Positions 20,264 through 30,256 of a DNA stretch of 64,000 nucleotides are shown here, in pieces; within the stretch, counting starts at the first letter, position 1; each line of letters opens with the position of its first letter. The stretch is from Pseudoalteromonas sp. Z1A8 (GTDB lineage Bacteria; Pseudomonadota; Gammaproteobacteria; Enterobacterales; Alteromonadaceae): contig NZ_WTLB01000003.1 of NCBI RefSeq assembly GCF_011378855.1, positions 62,001-126,000 of the forward strand, given 5' to 3'. The notes beneath the pieces are model-generated. The model made no database searches. It was given only the letters and a program-made list of their open reading frames with translations, and had not been told where the DNA came from. The translations under genes were made by a program, and so were the position numbers.

Positions 20264-21556
20264 TTAACTAAAATCGACCACCACTTCATAACGCCCTGGC
20301 ATGTCGTTTACTTCATATACCCAACCATGTCGTTTTATTATTTTTTCGCTTAACTCTAATCCTAAACCGTAGCCAATATTGGTAGGCTTATTTGCGCTAT
20401 TAGTAACGTGTGACGTATCAGTTTGTGCGCTGCTATTTACTATAATCACGCGGCTACCTTGTTGAGTAATACGCACTTGCCCTTGTTGCGTATGCTGATA
20501 CGCATTACGAATTAAGTTAGTAAGCACAATGTGGCATGCAGTGGCTTCGGTATTAATAGTCGCACTTTGATTGTCGGTATTTATAAGTACATCAACTTGT
20601 TTTGAATTGAGTAAATAATCGAGTTCGTTACCTAAGGTCGTTATTTTTTCGGCTAAGTTTACAGGCCCTGGTGAACCTTGCTGGTCGTCATTTCTGCTAA
20701 GCCACAATAACGTCTCGGTTAAATCGCTCATGGTTAAACCGGCGCGTTCAATTCGCTGCAGTGTAAGTTGTTGCTTATCGCTTAAAGGCGCTTTTTCGCT
20801 TAAACGGTTCAGTAACTCAACGTTGCTGCGAATAACCGAAATTGGCGTACGTAACTCGTGGCTTGCATAACTTAAAAAGCGCTGCTCTCGCTCAAGGCTA
20901 TCATGAGCCGAAAGTAAACTGCTGCGCACTAAGGTTGCCAACGTATTTAACTCATTGTAAGTAAAGTCAGGTGGCGCCTGTTGTAAATTTGTTTGATTTA
21001 ACGATTTAGCCCAACCCCGCAGGGACTCTACCGGTTTTGCTATCTTTTTCATTACCATAAACAAAAAGAAGGTAAACAGCGCTATTGCCGTTATCCCCGT
21101 TAACGCTATCCATAATAACCTTTGTATTGGTTTTTCGGGTTTTCCTTTTTTTGGAAGGCGGTTTTCCTCAAGCATAATACGTGATACATAACGAGCTTCA
21201 CCAGCAGGGTTTTCAAAATACACAACAAAATATAAGTCTTTTGGCATAGAAAAAAACGCTGTTTTTTCTTGGCTTTTTTGCAATATACCTCGCTCTGTAG
21301 GCTTTATAAAACGTTTCTTAATCTCATTTGGCACATCCTCCCAACGACTCGCTATTTTAAAACCAATCATTTCTTTCGGTTGCCCGTTTTTAACCTCAGC
21401 CGATTGCGAAAGTGCATGCATTACGCCATTCAAGCCTTTGTCTAAACCATCGGTAAAATAGTTAACACTTAAAAACGAAAAACCAATAGCCATTAACGAA
21501 CTTAAAAGCATCATGCTGACAAAAAAGTACAACCTTAAACTAGGTCTTATTTTCAT
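20264..21556 (-). CDS. Sensor histidine kinase of the efflux operon
   Basis: 430 residues with two transmembrane helices (about 10-30 and 148-168) enclosing a periplasmic sensor of about 115 residues. A HAMP-like linker, a HisKA domain with SHELRTPISVIRSN, and an HATPase domain with NLIRNAYQHT and GYGLGLELSEKII follow. It is last in a five-gene operon and its start overlaps the response regulator stop by 4 bp. It should phosphorylate that regulator; the signal may be a substrate of the pump. No terminator is obvious after it. Confidence 0.92.
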   Translation of the reverse strand: MKIRPSLRLYFFVSMMLLSSLMAIGFSFLSVNYFTDGLDKGLNGVMHALSQSAEVKNGQPKEMIGFKIASRWEDVPNEIKKRFIKPTERGILQKSQEKTAFFSMPKDLYFVVYFENPAGEARYVSRIMLEENRLPKKGKPEKPIQRLLWIALTGITAIALFTFFLFMVMKKIAKPVESLRGWAKSLNQTNLQQAPPDFTYNELNTLATLVRSSLLSAHDSLEREQRFLSYASHELRTPISVIRSNVELLNRLSEKAPLSDKQQLTLQRIERAGLTMSDLTETLLWLSRNDDQQGSPGPVNLAEKITTLGNELDYLLNSKQVDVLINTDNQSATINTEATACHIVLTNLIRNAYQHTQQGQVRITQQGSRVIIVNSSAQTDTSHVTNSANKPTNIGYGLGLELSEKIIKRHGWVYEVNDMPGRYEVVVDFS

Positions 21557-22236
21557 GCATGTGTCTCATTTTTTAGTTTTAATACAAACCCTACACTGGG
21601 AATTGTCTCAAGTACCGCTTGGCAATTAGCTTGCTCTAACTGTTTTCGTAAATGGTAAATATGTACTTTTAGGCTGTTACTGTCGGGCTGCTCGTCTCCC
21701 CAAATGGCTTGCATAATTGCGTGTCGGGTAACTGGCTTTTGTTGCTCCCTAATAAGTAATTCTAATAACTTAAAAGTAATGGGTGATAACTTTAAATTGT
21801 GCGCCGCAACAGTTGCCGTATGCGCGGTTAAATTAAGCGTTAAATTAGCAAGTGTAAGGCGCTTTACCTCACCACTTTTGCGTTTTGCTAATACTTTAAC
21901 GCGCGCTACTAACTCTTTCATAGCAAATGGTTTTACGAGATAATCGTCACTACCGGCTGCAAATCCCTCAAGCTTATTGTCGAGGCTATCACGCGCTGTC
22001 AGCATTAATACTGGTGTATCAATGCCTCGCTCACGTAATGTTTTGCACATGGTTAAACCATCCATTTTTGGCATGTTTACATCTAATATAATCATTTGAT
22101 ATTGATTACGTTCTATTAAATTTAAGCCCATTACGCCATTACTTGCATGGTCACACTCTATTGACTCAATTTCGAGATAATCAACAATGGTGGTTGCCAA
22201 GTCGATGTCGTCTTCAACCAGTAGTACGTTTATCAT
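21553..22236 (-). CDS. OmpR/PhoB-family response regulator of the efflux operon
   Basis: 227 residues. The receiver domain (1-115) has acidic Asp9/Asp10, phosphoacceptor Asp52 in LDVNMPKMDG, the Thr of MLTARD and the Lys of LVKPF. A winged-helix DNA-binding domain (about 130-222) ends HIYHLRKQLEQAN. The start codon shares one base with the stop of the pump gene (TAATG). Control of its own operon is likely. Confidence 0.93.
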   Translation of the reverse strand: MINVLLVEDDIDLATTIVDYLEIESIECDHASNGVMGLNLIERNQYQMIILDVNMPKMDGLTMCKTLRERGIDTPVLMLTARDSLDNKLEGFAAGSDDYLVKPFAMKELVARVKVLAKRKSGEVKRLTLANLTLNLTAHTATVAAHNLKLSPITFKLLELLIREQQKPVTRHAIMQAIWGDEQPDSNSLKVHIYHLRKQLEQANCQAVLETIPSVGFVLKLKNETHA

Positions 22237-25200
22237 TAAGAGGCTGTTTCCTGCGTTTTATTTTTAGCACCTAGCGATTTTAGCACAGCATCAATACCGC
22301 GTTTAGCGTCGGTTTGAATCATCAATAATGCAGGTATAAGTATTAAGGTAATAACTGTGGCAAACAAAATACCGTAACCAAGTGATGCAGCCGCAGGGAT
22401 TAAAAATTGTGCCTGAATTGAGGTTTCACTAAGAAGCGGCACCAAGCCTGCGTAAGTTGTAATTGAGGTTAGTAAAACAGCACGCAGACGACTCGTACAC
22501 GACTCAACTATGGCATCATGCGTATTCATATCCTCTTCTTTTGTTAGTTCGTTAAAACGCGAAACAAGTAATAGGCTGTCGTTTACCACCACACCACTGA
22601 GCGCCAATATACCGTTTAATGACAATATGCTAATGGTTAAGTCGTTCCACCAATGCCCAAGTATTGCACCAACTACACCAAACGGAATTGCTACCATGAT
22701 CAGTAAAGGTTGAACATACGATTTAAGCGGAATAGCCAACAGTACATATATAACTAATAAAGCAGCGACAAACATGCCGTACATTGACCCTGTTGTTTCG
22801 TCTTGCTCTTCAGCTTCACCCGCAAAATGAATATTCAAAGTAGGAAATTGCTGAGTTAATTCTGGTATTAAGTCGCGTTGTAAATCAGCCACTAATTCGT
22901 TTGGAGCAATCACATCTTTATCTACTTGCGCACTTAAATAAATTGCACGAAGTCCATCAATACGCGTTATTTCATCGTGTTGGTATTCACTGTTAATTGT
23001 CGCTACGTTTACAAGCGGTACAACGGTGCCATCAGGCAATCGGATACGCGATTGCATAATATCGGCAGGTGTTTGACGGGCGTTCTCTGGATAACGTACA
23101 CGTACTTTTATTTCGTCTTTATTACGTTGATAACGCTGTACAATTGCGCCGCCAAAGGCTTGCAGTATTTGCTTTGATAAGCTCGCGGTATCCATACCTA
23201 GGGCGCGACCTTGCGCGCTTAGTGTAAATTTTAACTGCGGTTGACCGGGATTTAAATTGTCGTCTATTCCGTTAACCCCTGCCGTATTTTGTAAGTGCTC
23301 TTTAAATAGTGCGCCCGCTGCCATTACGGTTTCGTCGTCCCATGCTTTAAGCTCAACTTTAAAATTATCAACCATTTTACGCGTAGCTAATATTTGTAGC
23401 TTTTTACTGCCCTCAGGACTTGCGGCTAAGCGCTGCCATTCTTGAGCAAATTCACTTGCAGTGAAAGCGCCATCATCTAATAGCTCAACGCTTACCGTAC
23501 CACTTGTATCGCTGCTACTAATTACTTGTAAACTGGTTATTTCACTTTTATCTGAATTAAACTTAGTCATTAAGTTTTGCTCAGCTTGTATTGCACTTTG
23601 CTCAAGCATTAGTAAGTTTTTGTTTGTTTGACCATAAGCAGCATCAGTTTGCATAACCAAGTTGGCGGATACGGTATCGCCCAGAATGCTTGGGAAAAAA
23701 CCTACTTTTACTACGCCTGTCATTGGCATACCTATGACGAGTATAAAAAAAGCAATAAACCCAGCAACGACTGCATATCTAAAGCGCAATGAGAGTTCAA
23801 TAACCTTACAATAAATGTTTTTGCTAAACCAATTTAGACCGCTATCGGCGCCATGTTGTATTTTGGACCATACCCCACTTAACCCTTTTTTAATTTGGCG
23901 CTTGGTACTTACATGGGCTAAATGCGAGGGTAATATAAGCTTTGATTCAACAAGCGAAAGCAGTAAACAGATGGTCACTACAGTGGCAAATTGAGAGTAA
24001 ATTTTACCTAGATTACCAGATACATTCGACAGTGCCATAAATGCAGCAACAGTGGTCAATACCCCAAATATTGTCGGTACAGCTACTTTCATTGTACCCA
24101 AAACCGTGTTGTTTATTGTATCGCCATGTTTTTTACGTGTAGTGTAAATACTCTCGCCGACAACAACGGCATCGTCTACTACTATGCCCAGCGCCATAAT
24201 AAAGCCGAAGGTAGTCATTTCGTTTATGGTCAGTGCGGTGTAGCCATCGGTCATAAAATACAGCGTGCCAAAAAATACAAATGGCAAGCCACCAGCAACC
24301 CATAGAGCCACACGTACATTTAAAAATATGGCTAGTATTACAAACACCATAATAATACCGGTCACCGCGTTTTTAGTCAGTAGCGATAAACGTTCGGTGA
24401 TCATGGTGCTTTTGTCATTCCAGCTTTCTAGCTCTACATTTTGAGGTAATAGACCACTTTCGTGCCACGTTTTTATTACATTATTAGCCTGCTCAACAAT
24501 GGTGATTATGTCGCTGGTATCACCCATTAGAATTTCAACGCCGACTGCATTTTGTTGGTTATAACGACTTAGTGAGTTGTTATCTTCAGAAAAACTGTCG
24601 CTAACAATAGCAACATCACCTAATTTGATTTGCGCGCCAGATGCGGTAGTGAGTAAAACGATATTGGCAAAGTCGCGCTGCCAGTAAGCTTGGTCAGCCG
24701 CTTTCAGACGTATAATTTTACTGCTATCGCGTAAACTAGTTGATAGTGGGCTTGATGACTCGTTATTAATCACCTCACTTATGTCACTAATGGTTAATCC
24801 ATAGGCTTGTAATTTACCTTCATCGATTTCTACTGACATCATCGGATCGAGAACACCCGACTGAGTTACATCAGTAATACCTGATTGCGCTAATAAATCG
24901 GCTTTGAGTTTTTCACCTAGGTTTTGTAATGTATGGCGATCTGCATCCCCAAAAAGCTGTAGTGTTAGTGCATGATCTTGCCTGCGCGCTTTATCAATAA
25001 CAGGTTGCTCAGCATCAACAGGGAAGTTGTTAATTGCATCAACTTGATTTTTTACATCAAAGAGTAGCTCATCGAGTGAATAATCTGTTTCTTTTTCAAT
25101 GCTAACATGGCTGCCGCTTGCATCAGATGTAGAGGTAATGCGCTTTATACCTTGTACTGTTTCAAGAGCTTCTTCTATTTTGAGCGCAATCCCCTCTTCA

Positions 25201-25424
25201 GCTTGTAATGCATCACCACTGTCATAAACAACTGACACCGAAACAGTATCAGGCTCCAAACTCGGAAAAGCTTCTTTACGCAAAGTAGAAAGCGACATAA
25301 TCCCCATTACAATCACGCTTATTAACAATAAATTAGCGGCAACAGAGTTATTTGCAAACCAGTTAATAATACCGTGCAACGGATTATTACTGCTAGGTAC
25401 TTGAGGTGGTTGATGAGGGCTCAT
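22236..25424 (-). CDS. RND-family efflux pump inner-membrane subunit
   Basis: 1062 residues, the usual length for the AcrB/HAE-1 and related RND superfamily. One transmembrane helix (about 30-50) precedes a large periplasmic pore-docking region. Helix bundles follow near 350-530, then a second periplasmic repeat and bundle near 880-1045. The fourth-helix acidic region (MALGIVVDDAVVVGE) carries the proton-relay Asp pair. GVVVNDSLLLVSRFNE is the matching motif in the second half. It exports hydrophobic or toxic compounds using the proton gradient, with the adaptor and outer-membrane factor encoded upstream in the same operon. Confidence 0.93.
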   Translation of the reverse strand: MSPHQPPQVPSSNNPLHGIINWFANNSVAANLLLISVIVMGIMSLSTLRKEAFPSLEPDTVSVSVVYDSGDALQAEEGIALKIEEALETVQGIKRITSTSDASGSHVSIEKETDYSLDELLFDVKNQVDAINNFPVDAEQPVIDKARRQDHALTLQLFGDADRHTLQNLGEKLKADLLAQSGITDVTQSGVLDPMMSVEIDEGKLQAYGLTISDISEVINNESSSPLSTSLRDSSKIIRLKAADQAYWQRDFANIVLLTTASGAQIKLGDVAIVSDSFSEDNNSLSRYNQQNAVGVEILMGDTSDIITIVEQANNVIKTWHESGLLPQNVELESWNDKSTMITERLSLLTKNAVTGIIMVFVILAIFLNVRVALWVAGGLPFVFFGTLYFMTDGYTALTINEMTTFGFIMALGIVVDDAVVVGESIYTTRKKHGDTINNTVLGTMKVAVPTIFGVLTTVAAFMALSNVSGNLGKIYSQFATVVTICLLLSLVESKLILPSHLAHVSTKRQIKKGLSGVWSKIQHGADSGLNWFSKNIYCKVIELSLRFRYAVVAGFIAFFILVIGMPMTGVVKVGFFPSILGDTVSANLVMQTDAAYGQTNKNLLMLEQSAIQAEQNLMTKFNSDKSEITSLQVISSSDTSGTVSVELLDDGAFTASEFAQEWQRLAASPEGSKKLQILATRKMVDNFKVELKAWDDETVMAAGALFKEHLQNTAGVNGIDDNLNPGQPQLKFTLSAQGRALGMDTASLSKQILQAFGGAIVQRYQRNKDEIKVRVRYPENARQTPADIMQSRIRLPDGTVVPLVNVATINSEYQHDEITRIDGLRAIYLSAQVDKDVIAPNELVADLQRDLIPELTQQFPTLNIHFAGEAEEQDETTGSMYGMFVAALLVIYVLLAIPLKSYVQPLLIMVAIPFGVVGAILGHWWNDLTISILSLNGILALSGVVVNDSLLLVSRFNELTKEEDMNTHDAIVESCTSRLRAVLLTSITTYAGLVPLLSETSIQAQFLIPAAASLGYGILFATVITLILIPALLMIQTDAKRGIDAVLKSLGAKNKTQETAS

Positions 25425-26569
25425 TATTGTACCCCCTCAACAATTGGATTTACCCTCATGTCGTTTAAATAACTAACAAGTGGACGCACAACTACTTTTA
25501 AATTACTAACACCCTCTATTGGTGAAATGTATACGTAATCTCCACGCTCAAATACTTTATTGGCTTGTGTGCTTACTAAGTTGTTTTTATCATTCACGTA
25601 CCAAATTAAGCCATCTTGCGATACCGCTGAAGCAGGCAGTTCAATTACGTTACTTAATTGTTTACCAGCAATTTCAACCGCTAAAAATGTACCTGGTAAT
25701 AATGGTGTCGCTTGCTCAAACGGTTTATCAAGAGCAACTATAACGCTGCGCTGGCGAGAGCTTTCGTCTAGGTGTTGTTCAAAACGCTCAATGTAGCCAG
25801 TCCATTTGGTATTAGTAGCTACATCACTTAAAATCACCTCATTTGACTTATTATTTGCCAGATTTTGCCACTGATTCAATGAAAGCGGCACGGTTATTTC
25901 TACTTTGTCAGTGCTGTTTAATGTGGCAAGCGTATCGCCAATACCAACATAAGTACCTAAATCAATATCTCGCGATAAAATAACGCCATCAAATGGAGCA
26001 CTTAGCTGGGTATTATTTACATCACGCTGTGCTGTTTTAAGTGCATATTGAGCGTCATCAAGCGTGGCTTGCGCGGCTTCTAGCTGCAAGGTTCTAAATA
26101 CCAGTGGTGAGCTTGGCGCTTGCGTAACACCTGAGCGTTCCCATTCACGTTTTGCTTGTTCCCCTAGATCTTGCTCTTCTTGCAGTGCGAGTTTCGCATC
26201 AGCGAGTGTGGCTTTGGCATTTGCGAGGGCTTGTAAGTATTCAGTATTATCTATTTTTGCAAACACCTGCCCTTTAGATACAAAGTTTCCGGTTGCAAAC
26301 TGCTCACTCATATTAGTCACTTCGCCTTTAACTTGTGCTTTTAAGGTCAGTGTCCAATGCGCCTTTGCTTGACCATGTCCGTTCACATAAGCTTGGTAAG
26401 TACCCGCAACAGCATTAATTACCGATACATTTGGTGCAATAGTTCTAACTGTGGCAGATTTTGAGCTATTAGCTTGTTCATCCATTTTTTTAGCGTTATA
26501 CGCAACAGCAAGCCCTATACTAATAATTGCAACAAGGGTTACAACAACAGGTGTTGGCGAAATTCTCAT
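25424..26569 (-). CDS. RND efflux periplasmic adaptor (membrane fusion protein)
   Basis: 381 residues with an N-terminal membrane anchor (VVVTLVAIISIGLAVAYNA). The domain order is barrel-sandwich hybrid/lipoyl, alpha-helical hairpin with repeated Ala-rich helices (about 105-185), beta-barrel, and membrane-proximal domain. The lipoyl halves are marked by VKGEVTNMS and APFDGVILSRDIDLGTYVG. It links the pump to the outer-membrane factor. Its start overlaps the outer-membrane factor stop (ATGA) and its stop overlaps the pump start by one base. Confidence 0.93.
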   Translation of the reverse strand: MRISPTPVVVTLVAIISIGLAVAYNAKKMDEQANSSKSATVRTIAPNVSVINAVAGTYQAYVNGHGQAKAHWTLTLKAQVKGEVTNMSEQFATGNFVSKGQVFAKIDNTEYLQALANAKATLADAKLALQEEQDLGEQAKREWERSGVTQAPSSPLVFRTLQLEAAQATLDDAQYALKTAQRDVNNTQLSAPFDGVILSRDIDLGTYVGIGDTLATLNSTDKVEITVPLSLNQWQNLANNKSNEVILSDVATNTKWTGYIERFEQHLDESSRQRSVIVALDKPFEQATPLLPGTFLAVEIAGKQLSNVIELPASAVSQDGLIWYVNDKNNLVSTQANKVFERGDYVYISPIEGVSNLKVVVRPLVSYLNDMRVNPIVEGVQ

Positions 26570-27927
26570 GACGATACTCCAAGGCCCAAAGCAAGGCCTA
26601 AATCTATGCGGTTAGTTAAAAGGGTGTAGTTTATTTGACTAAGTTGAGCTTGCAGGTCGTATACTTTTTGTTGCACTGTTAGCAAATCTAAAATATCAAC
26701 CAAGCCTTGTTGATATTTACTTTGATAGTTACTAAAACTGCTTTTAGCGCTGGCAAGCGCATTGCTTATTTGTAGTCGTTGCTCGGTTAATGACTGCTCC
26801 TGTCCGAGGGCATTTTCTACCTCGTTTACCGCATTTAATAGAGTGTCTTGGTACTGCCAAAATGCTTGTTCAGCATTAAGTTTTGCTATATCAACTTGCG
26901 CCCGTAATGCACCGCCTTCAAATAAAGGCGCACTTAAGCTCCCCAATAAACTCCACACTGGGCTGGCTAATAATTCTTGGCTTGGGGTGCTTGCTAAATC
27001 ACTTAATGACGCTGAAAGCGAAATGCTAGGCAGTAATTCTTTATACGATACATCAACTAAGTAATGCTTTGCCTGAATATCGTAATAAGCACTTTGCAAG
27101 TCAGGTCGCCTTGCTAGGTCTTGCGCTGGTAAGGTGCTTAGTGGCTCAATAACGTTTGGTAGTGTTAAGGTATCTGGCAGATACTCAAGTTTATTTGTAC
27201 CAACAATTAGCATTAAAGCACGTTTTGCTTTTGCTATTTGTTCTTGATAGTTAGCAATGGTTGCGCGAGTAGATGCCGTGCTAGTACGGGCGGTATCAAG
27301 CGCTTCTAAATCACCTAACCCATATTGGTAGCGCTCTACAATACTTTGCTCATTATTTTGTAAAACAACTAAACGTTGTTGCTCTATATCGAGTAAATTT
27401 TGCTGCAAAATAATATTTAAATAAGTACGAATAACACTCGCTACTAATGTGTCTTTAGCACCTTGATAAGTAGCTTGGTTACTGGCAATAGTCATATCTT
27501 GCGCGGCTACGTTGTCAGCAATTTTTTGCCATATATCGGCTTCCCAACTTATACCTACTGATGAGCTATATTGCGTGCCTTCGGTCTCACTGCGCTGCGC
27601 GTCAAATCCTGCATCTACACTAAACCACTGACTTGCAGCGGTTACATCACGCTGTGCATAGGCTAGTTTTAATGCGACATGCACTTGATTAAATGATGGA
27701 TTATTAGCAATCGCTTGCTCAATAAGCGAGTCAAGTCCATCTACATCTACCAAATCGGTAATATAATTTACGTGCTGTGCATTACTTTGTGCATACTCCC
27801 AATTAGTATACTGCTCTAGCGACTGCTCAGTACTTTGACCTTGATAACTTGGCTGACTACTACATGCAGCAAGCGTGCAACTAAGTGCAAGTAAAAAACC
27901 GGTTGAGTGCTTTGTAAAATAAACCAT
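26566..27927 (-). CDS. Outer-membrane efflux lipoprotein, NodT/TolC type
   Basis: 453 residues, first gene of the operon. A lipoprotein signal peptide ends LSCTLAACSS. Two outer-membrane efflux repeats follow, with long helices and the typical RRPDLQSAYYDIQAKHYLVDV junction around the middle. It forms the trimeric outer-membrane exit duct for the RND pump. The gap to the next gene upstream (LysR) is about 130 bp and should hold the operon promoter. Confidence 0.92.
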   Translation of the reverse strand: MVYFTKHSTGFLLALSCTLAACSSQPSYQGQSTEQSLEQYTNWEYAQSNAQHVNYITDLVDVDGLDSLIEQAIANNPSFNQVHVALKLAYAQRDVTAASQWFSVDAGFDAQRSETEGTQYSSSVGISWEADIWQKIADNVAAQDMTIASNQATYQGAKDTLVASVIRTYLNIILQQNLLDIEQQRLVVLQNNEQSIVERYQYGLGDLEALDTARTSTASTRATIANYQEQIAKAKRALMLIVGTNKLEYLPDTLTLPNVIEPLSTLPAQDLARRPDLQSAYYDIQAKHYLVDVSYKELLPSISLSASLSDLASTPSQELLASPVWSLLGSLSAPLFEGGALRAQVDIAKLNAEQAFWQYQDTLLNAVNEVENALGQEQSLTEQRLQISNALASAKSSFSNYQSKYQQGLVDILDLLTVQQKVYDLQAQLSQINYTLLTNRIDLGLALGLGVSS

Positions 27928-28060
27928 TTAACTATGCCTAATTCATACCATTACACATAGCTTATTAGGTCGAGGGTTAAGGAGGGGTTAAATGATTTAA
28001 TCTAAATATTGGGTTGCTAATTTAACAGTAAAAAGTAATCACTTTAGATGTTTTACATCG

Positions 28061-28945
28061 TTATAAATTTTGCAGCTGCTCTATCAACCACTTATGAATT
28101 GGGCTGTTGTTAGTACGTGGATGCCATGCAGCTATTACTTTAAATGTAGGAGGCAGAGCTTCTATTTTTAGTTGCTTAACTTTGCTATTTGGTAATAATC
28201 TTGATGGGTAAAACGCTAACATATCGGTTGTATGTAAAATGTCGGGCACGGCTGAAAAACTCGGTACCGACATAACAATATTACGTTTTAGCCCTTGGCT
28301 TTCAAACCATTGATCGTGCGAACCACGCAAATTAGCGCGCGATGGCGATACCACTAGCTGTGAATGCTTTGCAAATTGCGCCAAACTCAAAGGCTCAGTG
28401 TAAGTAGTGTTACCTATACCGGTAATACACAAATGCTGCTCTTCAAACAAAGTAATATAAGAAAGATTGTCAGGTATAAATTCTGGAAAGCTAATCAATA
28501 AATCAAGCTCGCCTGCCGTTATAAGTTGATTAACGTTATCGGATGCAAAGTCGCGCACTATCAGCTTTAAACCGGGGGCTTCGCGACGGGTAATATTAAA
28601 TAATTGCGGTAGTAAAGCCTGCGTGGCATAGTCGGTTGCGCTTATGGTAAACACGCCTTTATAGGTTTGCGGACTAAACTGCTCGGGCTCTAGTAACGAC
28701 TCTAATTGCTTTAAAATATGATTAACTGGCGTCTTGAGTCCTTGCGCTTTAGGAGTAGCAACCATGTTATTGCCTTGGCGAATAAATAAGCGATCGTCAA
28801 ATAAATCTCGTAGCTTTCGTAGTTGCTCACTAATGGCTTGTTGCGTTAACCCCATTTTTTTAGCTACTTGCGACAGATTTTGCAGCTCTAACAAGCTACT
28901 GAGCACTCTTAACTGTTTTATATCGAGCCGACTAATACCATTCAT
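28061..28945 (-). CDS. LysR family regulator, probably of the adjacent ene-reductase
   Basis: About 294 residues from the ATG at 28945; the frame extends to a TTG at 28978 without support. The N-terminal winged helix-turn-helix (QLRVLSSLLELQNLSQVAKKMG, then LTQQAISEQLRKLRDLFDDRL) is classic LysR, followed by the effector-binding domain. It is divergent from the old yellow enzyme gene with 113 bp between starts, the usual setting for a LysR regulator and its target. Some residues, such as MGLTQQAISEQ, are near the family consensus. Confidence 0.9.
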   Translation of the reverse strand: MNGISRLDIKQLRVLSSLLELQNLSQVAKKMGLTQQAISEQLRKLRDLFDDRLFIRQGNNMVATPKAQGLKTPVNHILKQLESLLEPEQFSPQTYKGVFTISATDYATQALLPQLFNITRREAPGLKLIVRDFASDNVNQLITAGELDLLISFPEFIPDNLSYITLFEEQHLCITGIGNTTYTEPLSLAQFAKHSQLVVSPSRANLRGSHDQWFESQGLKRNIVMSVPSFSAVPDILHTTDMLAFYPSRLLPNSKVKQLKIEALPPTFKVIAAWHPRTNNSPIHKWLIEQLQNL

Positions 28946-28947
28946 AA

Positions 28948-28962
28948 TTGTATGCTGTACAA
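28948..28962. promoter_or_regulatory. LysR-type T-N11-A dyad in the lysR/ene-reductase gap
   Basis: TTGTA-TGCTG-TACAA is a perfect 5-bp dyad with the T-N11-A core. It begins 3 bases before the LysR start codon on the minus strand, so bound protein would cover the regulator's own ribosome binding site region and its promoter could be autoregulated. Confidence 0.55.
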
Positions 28963-29058
28963 AAAAGTGTTGTTTCAAATTGTATCTTTAAATCTCTATG
29001 CTGCCAACGTTGCTTAACCACTATTTAAGCCTTTATTTGCTTTATAAGAGAATTTAAA

Positions 29059-30198
29059 ATGAAATCAGAATCAGTTAATACCGCCCCTTTATTCTCATCA
29101 ATTGAGCTTGGCCCTTTTACTCTTAAAAACCGTATTGTGATGCCACCTCTTACTCGCTCTCGCAGCACTCAGCCTGGCAATATTCCTAATGAATTAATGG
29201 CTGAGTATTATGCGCAGCGCGCATCGGCTGGCTTTATGGTTACCGAAGGCACGCAAATAGAACCTCGTGGCCAAGGCTACGCTTGGACACCTGGTATTCA
29301 CTCGCAAGCACAAATTGAAGGCTGGAAAAAAGTAACACACGCAGTACACGCCAAAGGCGGTGTTATTTTTGCTCAGCTTTGGCATGTAGGGCGCGTATCG
29401 CACACCACACTGCAACCAAATTCAGGTAAACCAGTTGGCCCTTCAGATATTGTGGCTGACAATGTAAAAGTATTTATTGAAACCGCACCAGGTGAAGGCG
29501 CATTGGCTGACCCAAGTGACCCCCGTGCACTAAGTACTACTGAGGTTGGCGAGCTGGTAAACATGTATGCGCAAGCTGCACGTAATGCTCTAGAAGCAGG
29601 CTTTGATGGTGTGGAGCTGCATTGTGCTAACGGGTATTTAGTTAATCAGTTTATTTCTGAGCATACTAATAACCGTGACGATCAATACGGTGGAACACTT
29701 ACTAATCGCCTACGTTTTTTAAAAGAGATTGTTGAAGCAGTAAGTGACGTTGTAGGCGCTAACCGTTTAGGTGTTCGCTTTGCTCCTTTATTTGAAAGTA
29801 CAGATGAAACACGAGTGTATCTAGGACTTGTTGAATCAAACCCTCATCATACTTATGTACAAGCCGTTAAAGTGCTTGAGCAAGCTGGCATTGCTTACTT
29901 ATCAATAGCGGAAGCTGATTGGGAAAATGCTCCTGATTTACCACAAGAATTTTATAAAGCAGTACGAGCCGAATTTTCAGGTCGCATTATTTATGCTGGT
30001 AAATACACAGTAGAAAAAGCAGTGCGTATTTTAGGTGAAGGTTATGGTGACTTATTTGCATTTGGTCGCCCGTTTATCGCTAACCCTGATTTACCAGAGC
30101 GTATAGCGAATAATTGGACGTTTAACGAAGCCGATGCAGCCACTATGTATGGCGGTACCGAAGTGGGTTATAGCGATTACCCGTTTTATCAAAAGTAG
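29059..30198 (+). CDS. nemA: Old yellow enzyme family ene-reductase, NemA-like
   Basis: 379 residues of FMN-dependent TIM-barrel oxidoreductase. The start SSIELGPFTLKNRIVMPPLTR is the FMN-binding signature, HCANGYLVNQF supplies the His/Asn pair that binds the substrate oxygen, and FGRPFIANPDLPERI closes the barrel. It reduces activated alkenes, maleimides and nitro-compounds with NAD(P)H. The divergent LysR gene is a likely regulator, parallel to electrophile-stress control of ene-reductases in other gammaproteobacteria. Confidence 0.9.
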   Translation: MKSESVNTAPLFSSIELGPFTLKNRIVMPPLTRSRSTQPGNIPNELMAEYYAQRASAGFMVTEGTQIEPRGQGYAWTPGIHSQAQIEGWKKVTHAVHAKGGVIFAQLWHVGRVSHTTLQPNSGKPVGPSDIVADNVKVFIETAPGEGALADPSDPRALSTTEVGELVNMYAQAARNALEAGFDGVELHCANGYLVNQFISEHTNNRDDQYGGTLTNRLRFLKEIVEAVSDVVGANRLGVRFAPLFESTDETRVYLGLVESNPHHTYVQAVKVLEQAGIAYLSIAEADWENAPDLPQEFYKAVRAEFSGRIIYAGKYTVEKAVRILGEGYGDLFAFGRPFIANPDLPERIANNWTFNEADAATMYGGTEVGYSDYPFYQK

Positions 30199-30229
30199 TC
30201 AACCTAAACTCTAAACGATATATGGGATT

Positions 30230-30256
30230 GGTATAGAACCGATACGGTTTTATACC
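30230..30256. other. Perfect hairpin downstream of the ene-reductase
   Basis: GGTATA-G-AACCG, loop ATA, then CGGTT-T-TATACC. It lies in the 386-bp stretch 30199-30584, where no gene is seen. It has no T run, so it may act as a 3' mRNA stabiliser or be a repeat unit. The downstream part of this stretch holds the regulatory motif described below. Confidence 0.55.
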
